This document shows, piece after piece, positions 17,985 through 24,734 of a stretch of DNA of 64,000 nucleotides. The first letter of the stretch is position 1; each line of letters starts with the position of its first letter. The notes below the pieces were generated by a model, which was not told where the DNA came from, did no database searches, and saw nothing but the letters and a program-made list of their open reading frames with translations. The position numbers and the translations under genes were made by a program. The DNA is from Photobacterium lutimaris (lineage in GTDB: Bacteria; Pseudomonadota; Gammaproteobacteria; Enterobacterales; Vibrionaceae), in assembly GCF_003025555.1 (NCBI RefSeq), contig NZ_PYMH01000004.1:62001-126000 (forward strand). The letters run 5' to 3'.

Positions 17985-19304
17985 ATGTCACATTACACTC
18001 AAGATCCTGCACCTTTAAACTCACTCTGTTCGAACGTCGCTAAAATTAACGAGCTGGCTTTACACCCGCTTTGTTATCCACCTGGTTTTGAACAAGAGCT
18101 ACAAAGCAACTTGGACTTCTTCCTAGACGGGGTGGGTGTCGATGAGCAAGCGAAGGTGCCTTACGATACTTTGTTTGTGACGGGCTCTGATATTGACCCC
18201 CAATATTACGTCAACACCACTGAGATAGGACTCTATCTCAATATTCTGACTGCAGCCCATCAAAACGGTAACTCTGATGCACTCGTTAGAATCAACGAAA
18301 CGCTCGATGTGTTGCTCGGTGCGCCAACCTGGAATGGGTTGTTTTATTGGCCATACGATATTGTTGATGGAAAATTGCAGCCCCAAGATGAAGGGATTGT
18401 TCCTGCGGTCGATAACGCCAATTTAGCCTTTGCACTGGCTGCCGTATCAGGGGCTTACCTGGACGCTTGTGAAGAGTTAGCGATTAATATCGTCACAAAA
18501 ATTGACGATATTTTGCAGAGACAAATACCGGGATGGCAAGCATTCTATGATCCTGATGAAGGCCTGCTCCATGCTGGCTGGTCGACCAAAGAAGGGACAT
18601 TGCTGGGATATTATATTGATCGAAAAGCGAATGAGAGCCGATTAGCGCCGATCTGGGCTCACTTAATGACTAAAGCCACGAGTAGCCCAGTACCTAAGTC
18701 AGGCTTTAACAATATGGCACTCTATACGGGGACCTATGCCTTAAATGAGCAAACCCTTTATCCCATGTTGACTTGGGACGGCGCGTATTTCCAGGGTATG
18801 TTGCCCGCCATTTGGCTCAATGAAAGGGAGCTGATACCGGATTATTCGATCGTCGAAGATATGACGAGGGTTCAGCGAGTTCACTCTGAGCATTATCAGA
18901 TCCCATTTGTTTCCTCGGCAGCCACAACGGGTGATAGTTATGAGGCTTTTGGTGTTCCTGAGCTCTCTGAAGCCTCGGTCCGTTTTAAGCTACCTATTGC
19001 AGGTGGCAATACCGGTACACCTCATGCGACAGCACTATCCTTTATGGTTGAACCAGAGAGCGCTATAGCATGCCTTAAATCAATCAAGCGACAGCACCCA
19101 AACATTGAGTCGCCATATGGCTGGTTTGATGCGGTTGATACCGATGGGAATATGTCGACAAAGCTTATCTCGCTTGATCAAGGGATGTTTGTATGTGCCT
19201 TCTTGGCATCGAGTATTAATAATCAGGTTGAAACGTATCTGAAGGAAAAAGGGTACTACCAAGACGTTATTGAAATGTATAAATCGTTTACTCCCAATAA
19301 TTGA
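17985..19304 (+). CDS. Cytoplasmic glycoamylase-like putative glycan hydrolase, paralogue of the 4415 lipoprotein
   Basis: From ATG 17985 the protein has 439 residues and no signal peptide or lipobox; an in-frame GTG at 17934 would add 17 residues without giving one. It aligns along its length with the lipoprotein at 4415: DFFLDGVGVDEQAKVPYD, TEIGLYLNIL, DNANLAFALAAVSGAY, DRKANESRLAPIWAHL, TWDGAYFQGMLPAIW, GTPHATALSF and SLDQGMFVCAF. The N-terminal half is DUF3131-like and the C-terminal half PF10091-like. It probably processes imported oligosaccharides in the cytoplasm. It stands behind a terminator, with no operator site seen. The start codon is uncertain because no strong ribosome site is visible. 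Confidence 0.7.
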   Translation: MSHYTQDPAPLNSLCSNVAKINELALHPLCYPPGFEQELQSNLDFFLDGVGVDEQAKVPYDTLFVTGSDIDPQYYVNTTEIGLYLNILTAAHQNGNSDALVRINETLDVLLGAPTWNGLFYWPYDIVDGKLQPQDEGIVPAVDNANLAFALAAVSGAYLDACEELAINIVTKIDDILQRQIPGWQAFYDPDEGLLHAGWSTKEGTLLGYYIDRKANESRLAPIWAHLMTKATSSPVPKSGFNNMALYTGTYALNEQTLYPMLTWDGAYFQGMLPAIWLNERELIPDYSIVEDMTRVQRVHSEHYQIPFVSSAATTGDSYEAFGVPELSEASVRFKLPIAGGNTGTPHATALSFMVEPESAIACLKSIKRQHPNIESPYGWFDAVDTDGNMSTKLISLDQGMFVCAFLASSINNQVETYLKEKGYYQDVIEMYKSFTPNN

Positions 19305-19318
19305 TGTATAAAAAACAC

Positions 19319-19368
19319 CCCGTTGAATGCGCTGGCCTTTGAAAGCACGGTTTTCAACGGGCTTTTTT
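19319..19368 (+). terminator. Rho-independent terminator
   Basis: Stem CCCGTTGAA / TTCAACGGG (19319-19327 / 19353-19361), then C and six T. Confidence 0.8.
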
Positions 19369-19394
19369 ATTGTGGTCGGTGAAGTAATTAACTA

Positions 19395-19609
19395 TCCGGC
19401 AAGAATAAAGCGGGTGCAATGATAGATGAGTTGGTGCAGAATATAGATTATTCGCTGACCTTATTGGTTTTTTCTGGCGTGACAGCCTATACTATCATTA
19501 TTATTAAAACCCTGGTTTCCACAATGTCGTGCGTCATTATGGTGTTCGAGAACATCGTTATAAGCTGATCCATTTTTACAACTCTGATGATACTAAAGAT
19601 AAAAGATAA
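19395..19609 (+). pseudogene. Decayed sulfatase remnant
   Basis: Two adjoining frames read unmistakable sulfatase C-terminal text. The frame containing ATG 19419 gives DELVQNIDYSLTLLVFSGV (19425-19481), the QNxD-APTLL-AGV segment. The frame from 19472 gives FWRDSLYYHYY, then a stop (19505-19507) and NPGFHNVVRHYGVREHRYKL with IHFYN. The family normally has YYHYYEYPGxH at this place, so the stop replaces the Glu codon. A large part in between is deleted. It is not derived from the intact sulfatases of the window, which read HNVPRHDGVR here, so it marks a lost sixth sulfatase. Confidence 0.85.
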
Positions 19610-19621
19610 AAGATAAAAGAT
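19594..19621. repeat. Heptanucleotide tandem repeat AAAAGAT
   Basis: Nearly four units of AAAAGAT directly at the end of the sulfatase remnant. A slippage-prone tract, but not inside an intact gene. Confidence 0.75.
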
Positions 19622-19721
19622 CCCTAATTATATGAAATTAACACCCAAGTGAATGTGTGCTTGGGTGTTAATGAATGTAAAGTAGGTGAGTGGTGAAGAT
19701 TTCTACTAGTAATCACTTATG

Positions 19722-19934
19722 TCAGTAAGTATCTGTAGTGATTAACACTCCACCGCTCCTTGAACTATTCCAAATTAGTCCTTTTTTAATCTCGTGCCCG
19801 CCAAAGAGATCACGTGCACTATCAGTAGCTTGACTGATATCATCAAACATACCTAGTTGGATGTTGATATATTGACCACTGTTATTGGATAGTGCTCTTC
19901 CTTTATCATCGAGGAATATGGCGATATAATTCAT
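19722..19934 (-). CDS. Small protein of unknown function, translationally coupled to a PadR-type regulator
   Basis: 70 residues (MNYIAIFLDDKGRALSNNSG...) with no signal or membrane segment. Its ATG overlaps the stop of the upstream regulator by ATGA, so the two are coupled. I do not recognise the family. The pair is low in GC relative to the neighbouring genes, as often seen for transferred DNA. Confidence 0.6.
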   Translation of the reverse strand: MNYIAIFLDDKGRALSNNSGQYINIQLGMFDDISQATDSARDLFGGHEIKKGLIWNSSRSGGVLITTDTY

Positions 19935-20428
19935 GCTGCGGCCTTTATTTTATTAGATAATATTTTAACAACGTGATTGCACCATTCTGAATCTGCACGA
20001 AGTAAATTTATTTTTCTATCTATAGCTAACTGCGTTAAAGGATCAGAGACAATTCTTATATCAGTTAATTCGTCAACTTTCTTTGATATTTCACTATGCA
20101 TATTTATAAAGTATTGAGGATTTCCTATAACCAACCTAGAGTTAGCTTCGTCTTGTGTGCTCTTGATTTTTGCTTCTTGTAATTTGGGGTTGCTAACAAT
20201 TATCTCTCCTTCTTGCGTGATGGAATAGATTTTTTTATTAGGTTTTTTTGTTTGGTATACGTTTTTGCACGAAAGATACCCCTTGTTTTTTAGCATTAAT
20301 AAAGTTCTGTAAATTTGTTGGTGGGATGTTTTCCAAGGTGATTTTTTTATTATTTTTGTCAGTTCATAGCCAGTAGATTCTCTTTCTAACAAATTGGCCA
20401 AAATAACGACTTCGAGATTGCTTATCAT
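19931..20428 (-). CDS. PadR-family transcriptional regulator
   Basis: 165 residues. Residues about 1-75 form a PadR-type winged helix: LEVVILANLLERESTGYEL, then WKTSHQQIYRTLLMLKNKGYL with the wing around KKIYSITQEG. The rest is helical, as in the PadR C-terminal dimerisation domain. PadR proteins repress nearby genes in response to small molecules. Its partner is the 70-aa protein that overlaps its stop. AT-rich codon use suggests transfer. Targets are unknown. Confidence 0.8.
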   Translation of the reverse strand: MISNLEVVILANLLERESTGYELTKIIKKSPWKTSHQQIYRTLLMLKNKGYLSCKNVYQTKKPNKKIYSITQEGEIIVSNPKLQEAKIKSTQDEANSRLVIGNPQYFINMHSEISKKVDELTDIRIVSDPLTQLAIDRKINLLRADSEWCNHVVKILSNKIKAAA

Positions 20429-20506
20429 GATTTCTCTTCTAAATAGTATGTTAGTACGTATTATAGTTATAATTTTATGTTGGTTTTCTAGCCGAACTTT
20501 AACTTT

Positions 20507-20537
20507 ATGGTGTGTCTTTATTAAAAAGACGCACCAT
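20507..20537. terminator. Hairpin terminator
   Basis: 13-bp stem with one mismatch (ATGGTGTGTCTTT / AAAGACGCACCAT), between the PadR-type gene and the doubtful 76-aa ORF. Confidence 0.55.
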
Positions 20538-20751
20538 GATTGGTTATGGGGGGGCTAGCCTTTCTACGCATTCCCATATGTATTGACGGAATGTTCATAG
20601 CTCTAGACAAAGAGGCTACGAACAAATGATTCTGGGGTTCAGGTACTGCTGCATGATCTGCTGAGGTACATGGCTGGGACAACATTGCGAGAGAAGCTGT
20701 AACAGGCCAGAGAGGGGAGTTCTTCCGTTTATGTATTTTGGATGACATCAT
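20521..20751 (-). CDS. Doubtful 76-aa ORF with signal-like N-terminus
   Basis: ATG ATG preceded by AAGGAATAAAAG. The first 35 residues look like a Sec signal (basic KIHKRKN, then WPVTASLAML) followed by PEPQN, as in exported enzymes, but the chain then runs into low-complexity text and its end overlaps a hairpin. It may be the truncated start of an exported enzyme of the neighbouring locus rather than a working gene. An operator-like TAGAAACGTTAC (minus strand, 20804-20815) lies upstream. Confidence 0.3.
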   Translation of the reverse strand: MMSSKIHKRKNSPLWPVTASLAMLSQPCTSADHAAVPEPQNHLFVASLSRAMNIPSIHMGMRRKASPPITNHGASF

Positions 20752-20941
20752 CTTTTATTCCTTGCGTATCTGATGTTATGTCCCTGACCATTGAATCTTA
20801 GTTGTAACGTTTCTATTTGTTAAGTCTGCTTTACTTGTCTTTTTTGCATCTAAAGTGGCTTAAATCAAGTTAAGTAGACCGCTTATATCGTGTTAACTCT
20901 ATTTCTTATGAACAGTACAGCATAAATTCACCATCATCAAT

Positions 20942-20952
20942 CGAAACGTTTC
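20942..20952. promoter_or_regulatory. Isolated operator-like palindrome
   Basis: CGAAACGTTTC, the core of the locus consensus, without an intact target gene next to it. It suggests that a regulon member was lost here. Confidence 0.45.
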
Positions 20953-21139
20953 AACTTGTGATCGTTTTCAAATGTATACTATTAGAGCAGGTTAAAAATA
21001 TGAAAATAGTGACAGTTTAGGGGACGATTATGCCAAGTTACTATTGATACCAAGTGACTATACTTGCGTTTAACTGGACTGTTTATTCACTGAGTGGTGC
21101 CCGTCTTACGGGTATACAAGCAATCAGAGAGAGTTCGAA

Positions 21140-21226
21140 ATGCTTAAAGTTGTGAGCTTCAACATTTGCCCATTCGTCCAACGTGTAACATTATGGGTTT
21201 CGAGAAAAACGAAAAGTGCTAGGTGA
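21140..21226 (+). pseudogene. N-terminal stub of a glutathione S-transferase
   Basis: ATG 21140 opens MLKVVSFNICPFVQRVTLWV, the start of the thioredoxin-fold domain of bacterial GSTs including the CPFVQR active-site region, then diverges and stops after 28 codons. The rest of the gene is missing: the next gene begins 26 bp later. Confidence 0.7.
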
Positions 21227-21252
21227 TAGCAGCTAGAATCTTGATTAATATT

Positions 21253-22314
21253 ATGAATATTCCAGAATGTATTATTGAAAATGTTGCACAATCAATCGGT
21301 GCCAACAACGTGGTGAGAGTTGAGCCAATACAAAGCTTATGGAGCGGCTATGGTGAATTGGTCAGGTTGTATTTAGACGGTGGGGAGGTACCTTCAGTTA
21401 TCGTTAAGTACATTCTTTTGCCACAATCGACAGCCTCTTCACATGCTCATCCTCGGGGCTGGAATACGTCGCGGTCACACCAGCGTAAGCTGGATTCCTA
21501 CCAGGTCGAAGTGAATTGGTATCGCGACTATGCCAACAAATGTTTAGCTCCAGTGCCCAAGTGTTTGATGGTGGAGCAGCAAGATAATGAAATTCTGCTG
21601 GTATTGGAAGACTTAGCCACGCTGGGATACAGCGAAGTTCATAAGCATATAGATAGCTCTGCCATTTTGGCTTGCTTACGCTGGTTAGCCAAATTTCATG
21701 CCCAATTTATGTCCCAAGGGCTGGAGACTATGCCACAAGGATTATGGCCGGTAGGTACCTATTGGCATTTGGCAACCCGGCCAGATGAACTGGCTGCGCT
21801 TGATGATCTGTCTTTGAAAGCAGCAGCCAAGCCGATAGATACCACCTTGGCTTGCTGTAAATACCAAACCTTGGTGCATGGTGATGCTAAATTGGCTAAT
21901 TTCTGCTTCACACCAAGGGGGCGTGATCCAGAAGGTGGCTGTATTAGACAGGCTATATCGGTTGCCGCGGTCGACTTTCAATATGTTGGTGGTGGCTGTG
22001 GTATGAAGGATGTCTGTTTGCTGCTTAGCAGTGTGTTGGACTTTAACGAAAGTGAGAGCCAGATCCAAGCTTACCTTGATGAGTACTTTGCTGCATTGAA
22101 ACAGTTCTTGTCTGAGTATCACCCCGATATTGATGGTGATGATGTCGAGCAGCACTGGCGACCGTTATACAGCGTTGCTTGGGCAGACTTCCAGCGATTT
22201 GTGAAAGGGTGGTGTCCTGATCATTGGAAGATCAACCCCTATACCGAGCAGCTTACTGAAACAGCATTACAATGGTTGGCAAAACAAAGGTTAGCAAATT
22301 CAACTAAATCATAA
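21253..22314 (+). CDS. Phosphotransferase-fold kinase (choline/ecdysteroid kinase-like)
   Basis: 353 residues from ATG 21253 (a GTG at 21223 would overlap the GST stub). The protein-kinase-like fold shows LVLEDLATLGYSE as the hinge, LVHGDAKLANFCF as catalytic loop (HGDxxxxN) and VAAVDFQYVGGG as the metal-binding Asp with a Gln after it. This HGD...DFQ pattern belongs to the EcK/DUF1679 and aminoglycoside-phosphotransferase group, which phosphorylate small hydroxylated molecules. The substrate is unknown. It is cytoplasmic, with no clear operon partner. Confidence 0.75.
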   Translation: MNIPECIIENVAQSIGANNVVRVEPIQSLWSGYGELVRLYLDGGEVPSVIVKYILLPQSTASSHAHPRGWNTSRSHQRKLDSYQVEVNWYRDYANKCLAPVPKCLMVEQQDNEILLVLEDLATLGYSEVHKHIDSSAILACLRWLAKFHAQFMSQGLETMPQGLWPVGTYWHLATRPDELAALDDLSLKAAAKPIDTTLACCKYQTLVHGDAKLANFCFTPRGRDPEGGCIRQAISVAAVDFQYVGGGCGMKDVCLLLSSVLDFNESESQIQAYLDEYFAALKQFLSEYHPDIDGDDVEQHWRPLYSVAWADFQRFVKGWCPDHWKINPYTEQLTETALQWLAKQRLANSTKS

Positions 22315-22401
22315 CGCTTTGGTCGGAAAGAGCGGTATTTGAATTATCTAGGTTCACAATTCTAGATTATTTCCTCACTATGAGCTTGGAAGCTTATGTT
22401 A

Positions 22402-22424
22402 TATACCCAAGTTACTTGGGTATA
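22402..22424. repeat. ATACCCAAG palindromic repeat, copy 1
   Basis: Perfect 10-bp arms TATACCCAAG and CTTGGGTATA around TTA. Related copies occur at 55771 and 63962. Such palindromes are widespread in Vibrionaceae intergenic DNA. Confidence 0.75.
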
Positions 22425-22488
22425 CACGCATGAGATTGTTCCCCCCCTCCGCGTTTCTCCACAATAACTGCGCGAAATGGAGTTCTTA

Positions 22489-23760
22489 ATGGTTACCCAA
22501 GCATCGACAAAGCGATTCAAGCATTTTTACGCCTCTGATCTTAGAGGGATCGGGCAATTAGCGACTCAAGCGACAATAAGTGCAACACGGATCGCCGAAG
22601 GGGTGCACCAGTCTGTCTGGCGTACGATGGGGATGCCGAGTGGGTCAGCACCAGATAAAGCCCGGGGCCTCACCGGTTTTGTCTATAAGAATATCTATAC
22701 AGTCACCGAGCTAGTGGGCAATGGTGTTGATAAAATACTAGAAAAACAACAACCTTGGCTTGAGTCACTCGACGAAGGCAAACCCGAGACCGTGGCACGC
22801 ATTTCAATGCTGTCAGCCCTAAATGGTGTCATGGGCGATCAGCTGGTGGCAAAGAACAATCAATTTGCGATCCCGATGACCTTTTATTATCAGCAAGCGC
22901 CCTTGCTGTTAGACGAGAGTTTGCCATTAGACGCACCGTTAGCAACGTTCCCTATTCCACAGGCGAAAAAAAAAGTGCTGTTGATGATCCATGGTTTATG
23001 CATGAATGATCGGCTATGGCAGGGAAAACATGATGGGATCGAGGTCGATCATGGGCAGCAGTTATCAGCCTCTCTGGGCTATACACCCGTTTACCTTCGC
23101 TATAATACGGGGCTGCATACATCGCAAAACGGAAGGTTGTTATCTGAGCTTATCGAGCAATTTGTTAAACAGTGGCCAACGCCGATAGAAGAGCTGTCCA
23201 TTATCGCCCATAGCATGGGTGGCTTAGTGGCAAGAAGCGCCGTTCATTATGGCCAGAAGCATGCCATGCAGTGGCCCGATATAGTGAAAAAAATGGTGTT
23301 TCTGGGAACGCCTCACCAAGGGGCTCCTTTAGAGCGGATAGGTAATAAGTTTGGCGTTATTCTCAGTAAAACACCGTATACCGCGCCTTTTAATCTACTC
23401 AGCAACCTGCGTAGTGCCGGGATCACCGATCTTCGCTATGGCAATGTTATTGACGAGGATTGGCAAGGAGCCGACCGTTTTCACAATCTGCCCGATGAGC
23501 GGTGTGGTGTACCATTACCGCAAGGCATTGGCTGTTTTGCGATAGCTGCCACAACCGCAAGTGAGAGGAGCTTGTTAGCTGAACGATTAATCGGCGATGG
23601 CCTTGTGCCTTTAAACAGTGCCCTGGGGTGCCACTCGGTCAATGAGCGTCATCTCATGTTTGCAGAGCCCGACCAGAAAGTGCTTTATGAGATGAAGCAC
23701 AATGATTTGTTGAACTCGCCGCAGGTCACTCAACAGCTTGAATTGTGGTTAAGCCAATAA
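22489..23760 (+). CDS. Alpha/beta hydrolase, lipase/esterase-like
   Basis: 423 residues from ATG 22489, which has GGAG six bases upstream; ATG 22477 is less well placed. About 160 mostly helical N-terminal residues of unknown role precede an alpha/beta hydrolase core. The oxyanion HG is at 168-169 (LLMIHGLCMND), the nucleophile elbow AHSMGG has Ser242, and there is a MVFLGTPHQGAP segment typical of PGAP1-like lipases. The final part contains GDGLVPLNSALG and KHNDLLNSP, which likely supply the catalytic Asp and His. No signal peptide, so it is cytoplasmic or loosely associated with the membrane. Probably a carboxylesterase or lipase; substrate unknown. Confidence 0.8.
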   Translation: MVTQASTKRFKHFYASDLRGIGQLATQATISATRIAEGVHQSVWRTMGMPSGSAPDKARGLTGFVYKNIYTVTELVGNGVDKILEKQQPWLESLDEGKPETVARISMLSALNGVMGDQLVAKNNQFAIPMTFYYQQAPLLLDESLPLDAPLATFPIPQAKKKVLLMIHGLCMNDRLWQGKHDGIEVDHGQQLSASLGYTPVYLRYNTGLHTSQNGRLLSELIEQFVKQWPTPIEELSIIAHSMGGLVARSAVHYGQKHAMQWPDIVKKMVFLGTPHQGAPLERIGNKFGVILSKTPYTAPFNLLSNLRSAGITDLRYGNVIDEDWQGADRFHNLPDERCGVPLPQGIGCFAIAATTASERSLLAERLIGDGLVPLNSALGCHSVNERHLMFAEPDQKVLYEMKHNDLLNSPQVTQQLELWLSQ

Positions 23761-24016
23761 AGCCCAAGTGATATTGAAAACGCATGCTGTGGAAGCAGGG
23801 CAATTCGTCTACGCTGATCTAATGAGGTACTTGTTAGTAACCAGTCTTTGGTGGCTAATACTTAAAGCTTCAGCGGGTGTGCGTGAGAGCAAGCGCAATG
23901 GCTGTTGACCAATGTCGACAATGAGCTTGTGTGATTCGATGTCGCTTGGGGATTAAGCCTATGGTTACTGACTTGTGCTATTGAGAAAAGTCAGATAATA
24001 ACCAAAGGAAGTTGTC

Positions 24017-24487
24017 GTGAATATTGTTAACGTCGTTCAAAGCAATATGCAGGTCTACCTCAACTTGTCCCAGCCCTATGAAGCTGAATTTTCTATATAT
24101 ACCAAGAAGGTGCCTGATGAGAATGGTCTATTTGTTATGGATACCCTGATTGGCGGTAGTGTCGGGGGATTCTTGCTCTATATCGAACGAGCGCCGGCAG
24201 GTTTGGCCGCCATTGCGGAAACCGCACCGGGTCATTATGAAGTGTGCGACTTCTATGTTGTACCTATTTTCCGCAAGAACAGGATGGGGCAGCAGTTTGC
24301 CCATCAGCTGTTTACCATGATGCCGGGAGAGTGGGAAAGCAAGCAAATTGAGGGGGCAACGCGTGCTATCGCATTCTGGCGCCGGGCAATTGGTGCATTT
24401 ACCCAAGAGCAATATGTCGAAGATATCTATCAGGACCCATATTGGGGACCTGTGACCCGCCAGAGCTTCTCAACCCTTTCATCCTGA
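24017..24487 (+). CDS. GNAT-like acetyltransferase
   Basis: 156 residues starting at GTG 24017 after AAAGGAAG. The pattern GGSVGGFLLYIE, then YEVCDFYVVPIFRKNRMGQQFAHQLF (split here) shows GNAT motif A with the acetyl-CoA pyrophosphate loop (RKNRMGQQ). GNAT enzymes transfer an acetyl group to amines; the acceptor is unknown. It is followed by a hairpin (24514-24533) without a T tract. Confidence 0.75.
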   Translation: MNIVNVVQSNMQVYLNLSQPYEAEFSIYTKKVPDENGLFVMDTLIGGSVGGFLLYIERAPAGLAAIAETAPGHYEVCDFYVVPIFRKNRMGQQFAHQLFTMMPGEWESKQIEGATRAIAFWRRAIGAFTQEQYVEDIYQDPYWGPVTRQSFSTLSS

Positions 24488-24618
24488 TTTTATTGAATGC
24501 CCTTCCATTTTCTATCTCCCCATCATGGGGAGATTGGCCTAGATTAAAATCGTATCGGAAATAGCGCACAAAGTTTTACTTTGGTGCCACCATTGCGCTT
24601 TGTTGTATATCACCACAT

Positions 24619-24641
24619 CACGAAATACGTAAAATTTCGTG
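24619..24641. promoter_or_regulatory. Palindromic operator candidate before the polysaccharide lyase
   Basis: Perfect 8-bp arms CACGAAAT and ATTTCGTG, spacer ACGTAAA, about 95 bp upstream of the ATG at 24735. Unlike the CGAAACGTTT sites, so a different regulator. Confidence 0.5.
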
Positions 24642-24734
24642 TCTGGGTGATGACTATTCCCCTTATTGTATTACAATAGCATTAATTGATTTTTAAGCTT
24701 TCCCATATACTTTTATTGAAATAAGAGAGTTAGC

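Noticed and set aside
19594..19621. AAAAGAT tract as a phase-variation switch
   Set aside because: It lies at the end of a dead sulfatase remnant, not in the reading frame or promoter of an intact gene.
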